NCBI GenBank assembly: GCA_944320965.1
Contig: CALUJO010000015.1
Location: 1-50,149 of the forward strand
Reading direction: 5' to 3'
Length of the DNA stretch: 50,149 nucleotides
DNA from: an uncultured Bacteroidaceae bacterium
GTDB lineage: Bacteria > Bacteroidota > Bacteroidia > Bacteroidales > Bacteroidaceae
This document shows positions 35,401-42,425 of this stretch, in pieces (within the stretch, counting starts at the first letter, position 1; every line of letters begins with the position of its first letter). Below the pieces are notes generated by a model, which searched no databases, had not been told where the DNA came from, and saw nothing but the letters and a program-made list of their open reading frames with translations. Both the position numbers and the translations under genes were made by a program.

Positions 35401-36091
35401 TACATATAAGCGTGTAAACTGGCAGGTATTATCAGGCGAAGATTTGGCAACGGTAGATGAAACTGGTGTTCTTGCTTATACCGGCAATGGCGATAATGGT
35501 ATTGTACGCGTTCAGGCTTCTACTATTGATGGCTCGAACATAAAAGTGGTGAAAGAGATTTCTGTCAGCGGTTTCAATCAGGGGGGCGACAATGTACCGG
35601 TAAGCGGTATTCGTATCAGCGCGCCTTACACACAGCTTACTCCATCCAGGAATACAGTGCAGCTTGAAGTTGAAATACTTCCTGCCAACGCAACCGAAAA
35701 AGGCTATTATTGGGAGGTTGTTAGTGGCTTGCAGGTAGTAGAAGTGTCTGCTACAGGTTTGGTGACAGCAAAAGGTACGGATGGTTCAGCTACAGTACGT
35801 GCTGTTTCAATTGATGATAGTGGGGCATATGGTGAAATAATTATTACTGCTTCCGGTTTCGGACAGTCTGGAGTTGACAATCTTATAGCTCTGGCACATG
35901 TGTATACCAATGATCAGGCTATATATGTTGAAAATGCCGAAGGTCTTTCAATTGATATGTTTGACATTACCGGTCGTCATCTGAAGCATGTAGATGAAGC
36001 TGCTGCGCAGGAAATATTTTATAACTTGGAAACAGGCGTTTATCTTTTGTATATTGAAGGAAAAGCTTGTTGTAAAGTATTGGTTGAATAA
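29450..36091 (+). CDS. Giant secreted multidomain protein with FG-GAP/VCBS repeats and T9SS sorting domain
   Basis: The 2213-residue product has a signal peptide (MRVKLLCLFMLVFGVTQA). Order of modules: two beta-rich domains (about 20-280), an Ig-like domain (about 282-380), first beta-propeller of FG-GAP/VCBS units (about 385-830), fibronectin III-like (about 840-955), PKD-like (about 955-1040), second propeller (about 1045-1440), fibronectin III-like (about 1443-1560), PKD-like (about 1565-1640), further beta modules, two BIG2 domains (about 1950-2140) and a T9SS type A sorting domain ('SIDMFDITGRHLKHV ... GVYLLYIEGKACCKVLVE'). About 15 calcium-type motifs such as DVNGDGRMEYF and DFDNDGYLDVV mark the propellers. 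It probably acts at the cell surface in adhesion or glycan binding; no catalytic domain was seen. Confidence 0.9.
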   Translation: MRVKLLCLFMLVFGVTQARVVTFTPENMAGNGELSVILDDMIAMEVSDGFCTVDMLTLRNGGATLSFTSNDEPITGIRIIVVPGDPADRISGNGYIASGEIGTWTGDAMDVTLVNNASDWVGIKKIVVCTNGSDWEDEGEDNVEPPLVEERKYVFDCGGTIDGTDSLVVDTDVATFIQRKANGLNKPAYVNPWRIYTNNTVTIRMKDGYALKDVKILLADGYGDPELEYSEIVTESFVEKFKIISDLPENLNIFTITNKGKQTRWQQIEITYVKGMTDATVVISPRAIDFGTISTGNKNTRNITVFAQKSTSITGVSISEPFSVSDFTPPVSLDENESYTLSLDVLSQTKDSFEDTLRIAFTDTVCKVPVKATVVDGMFGASEGAFPSSLGHLYDVNGDGRMEYFVGAYPNVEQYTFDGLLMKTIPTGNYLFSLDDMNNDGILEIVCDQSGDKEDPGTVSVHALDGTLQNSFPVALNSKTYTVMLDANSDGRSDFFMQVQDDRYWAGTQYIDKYKNFIYYQQPDGSFMRKEIRVLDDPSEIENAMFAQYGANAIVTKPVNFSGVSLAKSPSVPWRAGSATENTIMRKTRSAELFYGNTSPTAVDVNMDGYPDLLNLNNGDALLSIGDSTYYYGSFEGQTTVKDLNGDGMPDFVLYDEDSRTVTLYIYEGNNRFMKQTLMQNFNITGIYTFDFDHDGDVDILLPFDYTEDSQYAYLVFFENQGDNIFKKRERSFDYGRALSFIGGGDVDNDGRFEVVTREDRNIFLIDCETNFEIGAESGVIATVSEDETSYYEGDYLFNFGDFDNDGRTEWWAGVNFDSDWSHTTPYSVRESGRFDADKLNTAPQKMSAPSYIYDAAINMLRVEWKVGKDAENSSCDLTYALRIGTEPGKGDIWYAYADANGRRLRPGHGNAGHNTYSLVSTAGWSKGTYYMAVQAIDANGLGGAWSDEVTFDYPGLSASFQASTYHMNVMDTLTLFTVADYNASNTYIWDYGEGGREVSRGGNRLQVAYDYAGRKTVSLSVIDADGMMATSEEVSLEVYPFRWVADSIPDPGEYWSYSTYSSAGRYFDIDMNGSLDVVGTAVINSSQSLTGVFSNEENNNRFKKVGRTYNSDLNPDLERIIPIDFNMDGIPDFMGNTNKGNLFVNEGSFDFSYSTETYTVPPKQSTYDKEITEYDLHDIYSRFDFDNDGYLDVVYGGFHSLRLGINRGDNLSFDRHNLPDPDSDDNIEWAMGQWIDFNRDGYMDFWYRETDSNQKAVWRFIVYLNNGDGTFERKNVYEYPYQNGEFSPFFFDLNNDGWQDLIWSVMPDYDGGVLETGGTHIVLGDASMSYVGKKEVVLEGYAFNGEFYCYGCGHESRRLYDLDNNGWLDLPVMVADGFRTSPSGYVSLQTATGLLYLYPDWKTVFEKGAESPVDEMPFADLNGDGLPDGNEMIMVTKHTNTAPEAPKNVRAVQTEDGVLLQWDDALDAETPAVHMRYNVSLKRKGAKGENSYVLSPMNGGSDVAAAIPAFRGYRNCTRMVVPIRRFEVGQEYELKVQAIDLWNEHSPFSETFTFRMESQVNIDAPAETCTERVVTVTYKGTESGTPQWSAGDGGEVFEADGNSVDMLWKTPGLKTIKVTVGGVASERTIMVNEMPDLSIDFPEAILINAAVHFDLPDVFADSSKRTYLRGSFYHNGQEELPMDSYSGTGDPITYTEGIFALARKTGTTEVRLALLEAGRYWLDMCYDDPVCGEVSARTWFDVVDAQPEIAIVGVEGGKNVVQWNVEAAQASGVDFKTVRIYKETGSTNNFVLIGEAELLDGRYVDLSSDPTVRKSRYAIDMCTADGMVSGRSAVHGSVHIMLNQGVASNSVNIVWTPYEGGIVDQYTILRGTSPDDLEVLATASGYETSYTDQTKPDGDVYYALQYTNLYSNTWGQKTASPELRSAAKVQSLFDGRSNVVNANSSVNITMAESLYVMVLENSATLTPEQTSLHLYAEVLPATATYKRVNWQVLSGEDLATVDETGVLAYTGNGDNGIVRVQASTIDGSNIKVVKEISVSGFNQGGDNVPVSGIRISAPYTQLTPSRNTVQLEVEILPANATEKGYYWEVVSGLQVVEVSATGLVTAKGTDGSATVRAVSIDDSGAYGEIIITASGFGQSGVDNLIALAHVYTNDQAIYVENAEGLSIDMFDITGRHLKHVDEAAAQEIFYNLETGVYLLYIEGKACCKVLVE

Positions 36092-36188
36092 TAATTTAAG
36101 TGGATCTTCAAAAATCATGTGAACAATCCTGATAAAACTATTTGAATACGAAGTTTGGATGTGGATTTTTAGGATTTCTGTAGATTGA

Positions 36189-36245
36189 AAGAATATGAAT
36201 ATTCCATAAATGCATATATACGGGATATTCATATTCTTATTTTAT
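36189..36245. terminator. Bidirectional terminator between the giant gene and the LuxR-type gene
   Basis: AAGAATATGAATAT (from 36189) pairs with ATATTCATATTCTT (to 36238), with GG/CC near the apex and one mismatch, followed by TATTTTAT. The stem serves the + strand gene ending at 36091 and the minus-strand gene ending at 36247. Confidence 0.7.
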
Positions 36246-36246
36246 A

Positions 36247-37002
36247 TCATATTATGTTAAGTTCCTTGGCTATATTGTAGGCTTCAATTGAATTTCTCAC
36301 TTGAAGTTTTTTCAGTATTTCCTGTCTGTGTCTGCTGACTGTATTCTTGCTTATTGATAAAGCCGTGGCAATATCCTTGCTTATCATCCCTTTGCCTATA
36401 TAGTTCAGTATTTGTTTCTCTCTTTCCGATAATATTCCTTCTGCCCTTAATTGATTTAGCTTTAATGTTTCACCGTTTGATGTATTCAGTATTATGTTTT
36501 CACATAATCCCGTATCCCATGCCGGACCGTAAAGGCATAGTGCGAGCCAGATGTCTTTTGATTTTGGGGAATATATGTATAATGTGCGGTGCAATACATA
36601 AATGTAATTGCCTGTGCGGTTCTTCATCCTTATCTTATGGATAAGATGGTAATTGCTTCTTTTGTCTTTAGGCTGTTGCCTTACGAAATCAAAGAAGTAT
36701 AGTTCCTGTATATATTTTTGTTTAAGATCGTCAGGATGTACTTTATTCAGAATGTTGTCTTCCCAAATTGAATATAAAGTTTCTGTTTGACTGTCCTGTT
36801 TCAATCCAAGGACCTTTGAGAATTTGCCATAGAAAATATAGCTTTTGTTTGTTCGCAAGTCACTTAGTACGGAAACCATGTTTTCAAGTTCTGCATAGTT
36901 CCTGGCAATCTCAACGTATCTTTTCAGTTCATCTGTATATAATGGCTCCTGACTGAAGTCTTGCCTGGCGAATTTTTTGTTCAGTTGTTCTATGGTATTC
37001 AT
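36247..37002 (-). CDS. LuxR-family transcriptional regulator with PAS-like N-terminal domain
   Basis: The 251-residue product ends in a LuxR-type helix-turn-helix: 'LSEREKQILNYIGKGMISKDIATALSISKNTVSRHRQEILKKLQVRN' (about 187-233). The N-terminal 170 residues resemble a PAS fold ('KSYIFYGKFSKVLGLKQ', 'HKIRMKNRTGNYIYVLHRTLYIYS'), typical of Bacteroidota LuxR regulators without a receiver domain. The start MNTIEQLNKKF (complement of 37000-37002) was chosen; a longer frame to 37212 would run through the divergent gene and its promoter. It is divergently transcribed from the DUF1349 gene with 85 bp between starts and may regulate it. Confidence 0.85.
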   Translation of the reverse strand: MNTIEQLNKKFARQDFSQEPLYTDELKRYVEIARNYAELENMVSVLSDLRTNKSYIFYGKFSKVLGLKQDSQTETLYSIWEDNILNKVHPDDLKQKYIQELYFFDFVRQQPKDKRSNYHLIHKIRMKNRTGNYIYVLHRTLYIYSPKSKDIWLALCLYGPAWDTGLCENIILNTSNGETLKLNQLRAEGILSEREKQILNYIGKGMISKDIATALSISKNTVSRHRQEILKKLQVRNSIEAYNIAKELNII

Positions 37003-37031
37003 TTTATATGCAAAAATGGTTATTAATAAGC

Positions 37032-37063
37032 ATTGCCGGCTAACGTGCGAGTGCCTACCTTTG
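37032..37063 (+). promoter_or_regulatory. Promoter of the DUF1349 gene
   Basis: TACCTTTG (37056-37063) matches TAnnTTTG. ATTG (37032-37035), one base off TTTG, lies exactly 20 nt upstream. The element also lies in the upstream region of the divergent LuxR-type gene. Confidence 0.7.
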
Positions 37064-37087
37064 CAAAAATAATAAAAAACTGTTTTT

Positions 37088-37735
37088 ATGAGAAAATTTG
37101 TATCTGTTCTGCTTTTTGTCTTGGCTGTTTGCACGGCATCAGCACAGACACTTGAAAAAATGAATTGGTTTAACGAACCTGACAGTTGGAAAATAGAGGA
37201 CGGCAAGCTCAAAATGTTTGTTACTCCTCAAAGCGATTATTGGCGTATATCACATTACGGATTTACGGTTTATGACGCGCCATTCTATTATGCTGAATAT
37301 GGCGGAGAGTTTGAGGTAAAGGTTAAGGTTTCGGGAAACTATAAGGAACGCTTTGATCAGGCTGGTCTGATGCTTAGGATTGACCATGAAAACTATATCA
37401 AGACAGGTATTGAGTTCGTTGACGGTAAATATAATTTGAGTACTGTTGTAACTCACGGAACATCCGATTGGAGTGTCATTTCTCTTGACAAGCCTGTTCC
37501 TTTTGTTTGGATAAAGGCTGTCAGAAGACTTGATGCTGTTGAAATTTTCTATTCCTTTGATGATAAGGACTACATAATGATGCGTAATGCATGGCTCAAG
37601 GACAATACCCCTGTGAAGGTGGGTTTGATGGGAGCCAGTCCGGACGGTAAGGGCTTTGAAGCGACCTTTGAGAATTTCAAGGTCAAGCATTTGCCGGATA
37701 TGAGAAGGCTGGAATGGCTGGACAAGAACAAGTAA
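37088..37735 (+). CDS. Secreted DUF1349 protein, concanavalin A-like fold
   Basis: The 215-residue product has a signal peptide (MRKFVSVLLFVLAVCTASAQ). The rest matches the DUF1349 jelly-roll: 'MNWFNEPDSWKIEDGKLKMFVTPQSDYWR', 'FDQAGLMLRIDHENYIKTGIEFVDGKYNLSTVVTHGTSDWS', and 'VKVGLMGASPDGKGFEATFENFKV'. Members include yeast YLR301-type 'regulation of enolase' proteins and bacterial relatives with presumed carbohydrate binding; the true role is unknown. It is periplasmic or secreted and monocistronic, closed by a terminator at 37824-37865. Confidence 0.85.
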   Translation: MRKFVSVLLFVLAVCTASAQTLEKMNWFNEPDSWKIEDGKLKMFVTPQSDYWRISHYGFTVYDAPFYYAEYGGEFEVKVKVSGNYKERFDQAGLMLRIDHENYIKTGIEFVDGKYNLSTVVTHGTSDWSVISLDKPVPFVWIKAVRRLDAVEIFYSFDDKDYIMMRNAWLKDNTPVKVGLMGASPDGKGFEATFENFKVKHLPDMRRLEWLDKNK

Positions 37736-37823
37736 CGGTAAATATTCAGAATGAAATAATATATTTCCGTTAAATGAAACTTAAATCGCAGACTTCGTTT
37801 CTGTAACCGAAGATTGCATTCAT

Positions 37824-37865
37824 AAAACCGGAGCCTTCAGTTTTAAAAACGAAGGCTCCGGTTTT
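37824..37865. terminator. Bidirectional terminator, 15-bp perfect stem
   Basis: AAAACCGGAGCCTTC (37824-37838) and GAAGGCTCCGGTTTT (37851-37865) are perfect inverted repeats with a 12-nt loop, with A- and T-rich flanks. It separates the convergent DUF1349 and FabK-like genes. Confidence 0.9.
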
Positions 37866-37934
37866 AAAATATGTTTGTCAATAATTTGTGCAGTATCCGG
37901 TATTAATGGAAACCGGTGCTGTTTGCCCTGCTTG

Positions 37935-38876
37935 TCAGAACACGGTTCTTTCCTGTCGGGCAAGTCTGTTGTATTCGGCAATCATGTCTTCAATGACATT
38001 GGCGGCAGTCTGTTTTTCACGCAGTGTTGAGGCTATCTGTCCAAGTTCAAGTTCCCCTTCTGCAAGATCACCTTCAAACATGCCTTTCTTTGCACGTCCT
38101 TTTCCAAGAAGCTCTTTCAGTTCCTCAACAGATGCTCCTCTGTTTTCTGCTTCTTCAACTTTAGTCATGAATTCTCCCTTTACAAGTCTTGTTGGTGAAA
38201 TCTTTTTCAGAAGCAGTTTTGTATCGCCTTCGTTCAGACTGAGTCCCAGTTCCTTGAATGATTCGTGTGCCGAGCTTTCTTCAGTCAGTGCAAATCTTGT
38301 ACCGACCTGTACACCTTCGGCTCCAAGATCCATTGCGGCCATCATTGCTGCTCCCGAGCCTATTCCGCCCGCTGCAATGAGAGGAAGGTCGGTAACTTTC
38401 CTAACTGCCGGTATAAGGCATAGTGTTGTTGTCTCTTCACGTCCGTTATGTCCTCCGGCTTCAAAGCCTTCTGCTACAATAGCATCTACCCCTGCTTCCT
38501 GACATTTCATTGCAAATTTTGAAGAAGCTATGACATGTGCAACCTTTATTCCTTTTTCCTGAAGGAATTTTGTCCACGTCTTTGGATTGCCTGCCGAAGT
38601 GAATACAATTTTTACTCCTTCCTCGACAATTATATTCATTATCTCTTCAATCTGAGGGTATAGTAGTGGAACATTGACACCAAACGGCTTGTCGGTTGCA
38701 GCCTTGCATTTTTGTATGTGTTCTCTCAATGTTTCGGGGTGCATTGAGCCTGCTCCAAGTAGTCCGAGGCCGCCAGCATTGCTTACTGCTGATGCAAGAC
38801 GCCACCCGCTGCACCATACCATTCCACCTTGTATTATAGGGTATTTTATTCCGAAAAGTTCTGTTACTCTGTTCAT
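37935..38876 (-). CDS. FabK-like / nitronate monooxygenase-family FMN enzyme
   Basis: The 313-residue TIM-barrel flavoprotein belongs to the NPD/FabK family. 'YPIIQGGMVWCSGWRLASAVSNAGGLGLLG' is the conserved FMN-site start, 'PFGVNVPLL' and 'VFTSAGNP' follow, 'VAEGFEAGGHNGREE' contains the active-site His, and 'AAGGIGSGAAMMAAMDLGAEGVQVGTRFALTEES' binds FMN phosphate. Overall pattern and length resemble enoyl-ACP reductase II (FabK) more than classical nitronate monooxygenase, but the two are not separable by eye. It lies 20 bp downstream of the SUI1-like gene on the same strand, so they likely share a transcript. Confidence 0.85.
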   Translation of the reverse strand: MNRVTELFGIKYPIIQGGMVWCSGWRLASAVSNAGGLGLLGAGSMHPETLREHIQKCKAATDKPFGVNVPLLYPQIEEIMNIIVEEGVKIVFTSAGNPKTWTKFLQEKGIKVAHVIASSKFAMKCQEAGVDAIVAEGFEAGGHNGREETTTLCLIPAVRKVTDLPLIAAGGIGSGAAMMAAMDLGAEGVQVGTRFALTEESSAHESFKELGLSLNEGDTKLLLKKISPTRLVKGEFMTKVEEAENRGASVEELKELLGKGRAKKGMFEGDLAEGELELGQIASTLREKQTAANVIEDMIAEYNRLARQERTVF

Positions 38877-38896
38877 ATCTCAGTTTTTTTATTGAT

Positions 38897-39244
38897 TTAT
38901 CCTTTCATTATTGTCTGGGTATATCCCATCTCGACAAGCATTTTACATATTCTTTCCTTAAAGTCGCCCTGTACAATAATTTCTCCGTCTTTGGCGCTTC
39001 CTCCAACTCCGCATTTGCTTTTCAGCGTTTTCCCAAGTTCTTTAAGGTCATCTTCCGTACCGATAAAGCCTGTGATAAGGGTAACAGTCTTTCCTCCACG
39101 GTTCTTTCTATCAAGTGCAACCCTCAGTTTCTGTTGTTGTTTGGGAAGAGTTTCGGTTTCCTCTTCTTCATAAGTTTCATATTTGAAGTCAGGATTTGTC
39201 GAGTAAACTATATTGAGTCTGTCTTTCCAGTCGTTGTTTGCCAT
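38897..39244 (-). CDS. SUI1/eIF1-family translation factor, YciH-like
   Basis: The 115-residue product has a variable N-terminus (MANNDWKDRLNIVYSTNPDF) and then the SUI1 domain: 'KLRVALDRKNRGGKTVTLITGFIGTEDDLKELGKTLKSKCGVGGSAKDGEIIVQGDF'. The 'RGGKxVTxIxG' and 'KxCGxGGS' segments are diagnostic. The bacterial protein binds the ribosomal P-site region and is thought to affect initiation fidelity. A minus-strand -7 element (TATTTTTG, complement of 39269-39276) lies 25 bp upstream. It is the first gene of a two-gene unit with the FabK-like enzyme. Confidence 0.92.
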   Translation of the reverse strand: MANNDWKDRLNIVYSTNPDFKYETYEEEETETLPKQQQKLRVALDRKNRGGKTVTLITGFIGTEDDLKELGKTLKSKCGVGGSAKDGEIIVQGDFKERICKMLVEMGYTQTIMKG

Positions 39245-39333
39245 ATTTTATAACGTTTAGATTATCAACAAAAATAGAAATTATATTGTTTGTATATATT
39301 ATTTAAAATGTTTTTATTTGTAAAAAAAACAAT

Positions 39334-40131
39334 ATGACAGAAAAACACAGGAGCAATAATACACGTCTGTATGTTGCATTGCTTACTCTTATAGTTGCCG
39401 GATTGGCCCTTTTTTCAGCTTTTTCGTTTACTTCAGATGACAGCATGGATGGGAATGACTGGCTTGTAAGAACCAATATTTCCGAATATTTTAAAAAGAC
39501 AGATGATGTATCGGTTGTTATAATCGAAGATACATTGAATAATAAGGCCGAGGAACAGGTACAGGATACGCTTCCCAAACGTATTCTTTTGTTGGGCGAT
39601 TCTATGGTGGAGGGGTTAAGCAAGCCTTTTGGCAGATATGCTTCCCAGAACGGGCACAGTCTTACTAGCGTTATCTGGTACAGTTCTTCGTCCAAGACAT
39701 GGGCGCTGACAGATACTCTTGAGTATTTTATAAGTAAATATTCGCCTGATTTCATAATGGTTTCATTGGGCGGGAACGAAATGTTTGTAAATGATTTGGA
39801 CAAGCGCCGCAAATATGTTTCAAGTATCGTGAAAAGAATATCGGACATTCCGTTTATATGGATAGGTCCCCCTAACTGGAAAGAGGATACCGGTATAAAT
39901 GATATTGTTGAGAATACCGTCGGCAGCGGACGTTTCTTTCTGTCAAAGAATCTGACTTTTGAAAGAGGAAAGGACGGACGTCACCCGACGCTGGCTTCAT
40001 CATGCGAATGGGCAGATACCATATCATCGTGGATAATGAATACTTCACGATACAGAATACGTATGGAACATCCAGCCGATACTGTTTCCCGCAGCGGAAG
40101 AGTTGTGGTTTTGTCTAATGCCAGAATATAA
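39334..40131 (+). CDS. Membrane-anchored SGNH-family hydrolase or acyltransferase
   Basis: The 265-residue product has an N-terminal membrane anchor (YVALLTLIVAGLALFSAFSF, about 12-31) and an extracytoplasmic SGNH domain. Block I is 'ILLLGDSMVEGL' with the nucleophile Ser about residue 90, block III is 'MVSLGGNEMF', and 'DGRHPTLAS' holds the catalytic Asp-x-x-His. The gene sits 14 bp before a MBOAT O-acetyltransferase gene; in alginate-type systems a membrane MBOAT protein passes acetyl groups to a periplasmic SGNH protein, so this is probably the final acetyltransferase for a cell-surface polysaccharide. The acceptor is unknown. Confidence 0.82.
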   Translation: MTEKHRSNNTRLYVALLTLIVAGLALFSAFSFTSDDSMDGNDWLVRTNISEYFKKTDDVSVVIIEDTLNNKAEEQVQDTLPKRILLLGDSMVEGLSKPFGRYASQNGHSLTSVIWYSSSSKTWALTDTLEYFISKYSPDFIMVSLGGNEMFVNDLDKRRKYVSSIVKRISDIPFIWIGPPNWKEDTGINDIVENTVGSGRFFLSKNLTFERGKDGRHPTLASSCEWADTISSWIMNTSRYRIRMEHPADTVSRSGRVVVLSNARI

Positions 40132-40145
40132 TTTCGGATTTGTAT

Positions 40146-41621
40146 ATGGGCGCTAACTACGACTTGATGACATACTTGGAAAAATTGTTCCTTAAAGGGG
40201 GAGGAATGCCTGTCATATTTTCAACAATTGAATTCTGGATATTGCTGATAGTTATTCTGTCGGGACTGATATTTGTCAACAGGCATAATACTGCAAGGAT
40301 AGTCTATATACTTGTATTCAATCTGTTTTTCTATTATAAGGCAAACGGACTTCTCATACTGATGATGCTTGCCACCTCGTTCATAGATTTCAGATTGTCC
40401 GGATTTATGGCTGTCTGTTCATCGAAAGTAAAGCGCAGACTGATGTTATCTGTTTCAATATTGATGAATATTGGGCTGCTTGTATATTTCAAGTATTCCG
40501 GCTTTTTAATGACATCTGTAAATGATTTGTTCAGAACTAATTTCCCGATACCGGATATTGTACTTCCTGTAGGAATTTCTTTCTATACATTTCAGTCGGT
40601 TGCCTATATGGTTGATGTCTACAAAGGCAAGGTGAATTGTGCGCGGAGATGGTTGGATTATCTGTTTTTCCTTACTTTTTTCCCTATCCTGCTTGCCGGG
40701 CCTATCCTTAGGGCAGGCAGCTTTTTGCCACAGCTTGAAAGGAAACCTTCGGTCAGTGCTTCAATGATTTGGGGAGGCTTCTGGCTTCTGATATTGGGTA
40801 TAGTGAAGAAAGCTGTTATTGCCGACTATATAATGCAGTTCAACAGTTGGGTCTTTGAATCTCCAGCCGATTATACCGGAATGGAAGCATTGCTTGCCTC
40901 AATAGGCTATTCGGCACAGATTTATTGCGACTTCTCCGGTTACAGTGACATGGCTATCGGGGTAGGGGCAATAATGGGATATGATTTGGGAGTGAACTTT
41001 GACCGTCCTTACCGTTCTGTCAATATAACCGAGTTCTGGCGCAGATGGCATATTTCGTTGTCAAGCTGGTTGCGCGACTATCTTTACATTCCTTTGGGAG
41101 GCAACAGGAAAGGTAAGATGAGGATGTATTTCAATCTTTTCATAACTATGCTTATTGCCGGAATATGGCATGGCGCTTCGTGGCTGTTTGTCCTTTGGGG
41201 AGCAATGCACGGTATTGGTCTTGTTGTTCATAAATTTTTCAAGCCTTATCTTTCGAGTCTGGGGAACGGTTTCCTTGTAAGACTTGGAGGCGGTATCCTG
41301 ACATTTGCCTTTGTAACACTGTTGTGGCCTTTGTTTGCCGGTAATGACATTGCTGCTGTCGGTATCTTGTATAATAAAATCTTTACTTCTGTTGATATTT
41401 CCTATTTGGAACCTTTTGTAGAGGCACGCCCTCAGTGGACAATACTTGTCCTGGTGGTGTTTGTTTCACAGATGTTGCCTGATTCTTTTGTTTCAGACTT
41501 GCGTAGCTGGTTTGTCTCTGCCCCTCTTATATTCAAGTTTATAATATTTGTAATTGCTATCCAGCTTGTAATTCAGTTCAGTGCGGGCAATATAGCTCCG
41601 TTTATATATCTTCAGTTCTGA
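40146..41621 (+). CDS. MBOAT-family membrane O-acetyltransferase (AlgI/DltB-like)
   Basis: The 491-residue polytopic protein has about 11-12 helices. 'FWRRWHISLSSWLRDYLYIPLGGNR' (about 300-325) and 'AGIWHGASWLFVLWGAMHGIGLVVHK' are the MBOAT hallmarks, with His342 in GIWHGAS and a second His about 357. It would carry acetyl groups across the inner membrane to a partner, here the SGNH protein encoded immediately upstream. ATG 40146 is used because 40140 is a TTG; ATG 40206 is preceded by a GGGGGAGGA tract, but the spacing is too short and it would cut family-typical N-terminal residues. Confidence 0.9.
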   Translation: MGANYDLMTYLEKLFLKGGGMPVIFSTIEFWILLIVILSGLIFVNRHNTARIVYILVFNLFFYYKANGLLILMMLATSFIDFRLSGFMAVCSSKVKRRLMLSVSILMNIGLLVYFKYSGFLMTSVNDLFRTNFPIPDIVLPVGISFYTFQSVAYMVDVYKGKVNCARRWLDYLFFLTFFPILLAGPILRAGSFLPQLERKPSVSASMIWGGFWLLILGIVKKAVIADYIMQFNSWVFESPADYTGMEALLASIGYSAQIYCDFSGYSDMAIGVGAIMGYDLGVNFDRPYRSVNITEFWRRWHISLSSWLRDYLYIPLGGNRKGKMRMYFNLFITMLIAGIWHGASWLFVLWGAMHGIGLVVHKFFKPYLSSLGNGFLVRLGGGILTFAFVTLLWPLFAGNDIAAVGILYNKIFTSVDISYLEPFVEARPQWTILVLVVFVSQMLPDSFVSDLRSWFVSAPLIFKFIIFVIAIQLVIQFSAGNIAPFIYLQF

Positions 41622-41720
41622 CAAATGTAGTTTATTTGTCCTGTTGCAGTTCTTTGTATAAAGATGCTAAAAACCGCTCAGTTTGTAGGTTTTATGAACT
41701 CAATGTATTGAAAAATAAAT

Positions 41721-41728
41721 TATTTTTG
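41721..41728 (+). promoter_or_regulatory. -7 promoter element upstream of rex
   Basis: TATTTTTG matches TAnnTTTG and lies 44 nt before ATG 41773. No TTTG is found at -33. It may serve the whole rex-FAH-porU-porV-ispF run. Confidence 0.6.
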
Positions 41729-41772
41729 CAATTTGATAAGAAAAGAAGTATTTGTATGTTATATTGTTGAAC

Positions 41773-42417
41773 ATGGTGCCAAGTAACAATAAAAATATCG
41801 ATAAGATTCCTGAGCCAACTTTAAGACGCCTTCCATGGTATTTGTCTGGTATAAAGTTGATGAAAGTGAGGGGGGAGAATTATGTGTCTTCAACAGCACT
41901 TTCCAGAGAAACAGGAATCGATGCTTCAAAGATAGTCAAGGACTTGTCGTATGTCAATATTTCAGGAAGGACCAGAGTGGGTTATGATATTGACGAGATG
42001 ATAAGTGTGCTTGAAGAATTTTTATGGCCTAAAAAGGTTCACAAGGCTTATCTTTTTGGTGTGGGAAATCTTGGTGCCGCGCTTCTTCAGGACTCGGGTT
42101 TGAAACAGTTCGGCCTTGAAATTGTCGGAGCATTTGATGTAAACAAGAACATTATTGGAAAAAGTATAAATGGAATTCCTGTTTATGATATTGCAAGCCT
42201 GTCGAACAAAGTGAAGAATTCCGGTGTTGAAATAGGTGTACTTACTGTTCCTATCGAAGTGGCACAAAGTGTAACAGACAATATGGTGGAGAACGGAATA
42301 AAAGGAGTGTGGAACTTTACGCCTTTCAGAATAAGGGTTCCCGAAAATATCGTTGTCCAGAATACTTCTCTTTATGCACATCTTGCAGTTATGTTTAACC
42401 GATTAAACAATATTTGA
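41773..42417 (+). CDS. rex: Redox-sensing transcriptional repressor Rex
   Basis: Rex senses the NADH/NAD+ ratio and represses fermentation and respiration genes when NADH is low. The 214-residue product has an N-terminal winged helix ('IPEPTLRRLPWYLSGIKLM' and 'YVSSTALSRETGIDASKIVKDLSYV') and a Rossmann NAD(H) domain with 'LFGVGNLGAALL' (about 91-102), followed by 'VGAFDVNKNIIGKSINGIPVY'. Its C-terminal helix swaps between subunits in the family. ATG 41773 is the first ATG of the frame; an upstream TTG at 41752 is unlikely. The next gene starts 9 bp after its stop. No obvious Rex operator was found by eye. Confidence 0.95.
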   Translation: MVPSNNKNIDKIPEPTLRRLPWYLSGIKLMKVRGENYVSSTALSRETGIDASKIVKDLSYVNISGRTRVGYDIDEMISVLEEFLWPKKVHKAYLFGVGNLGAALLQDSGLKQFGLEIVGAFDVNKNIIGKSINGIPVYDIASLSNKVKNSGVEIGVLTVPIEVAQSVTDNMVENGIKGVWNFTPFRIRVPENIVVQNTSLYAHLAVMFNRLNNI

Positions 42418-42425
42418 TTAATATA

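Noticed and set aside
36247..37212. Extended start at 37212 for the LuxR-type gene
   Set aside because: It would overlap the start of the divergent DUF1349 gene and its promoter, and the added residues have no domain. ATG at 37000-37002 is preferred.
37801..37823. AACCGAAG words near 37805 and 21618 as one mobile hairpin family
   Set aside because: Only an 8-base word is shared and the surrounding stems differ. This is too little to call a repeat family.
41622..41773. Rex operator (TTGTGAnnnnnnTCACAA-like) upstream of rex
   Set aside because: No convincing match was found, so autoregulation by Rex is not claimed.
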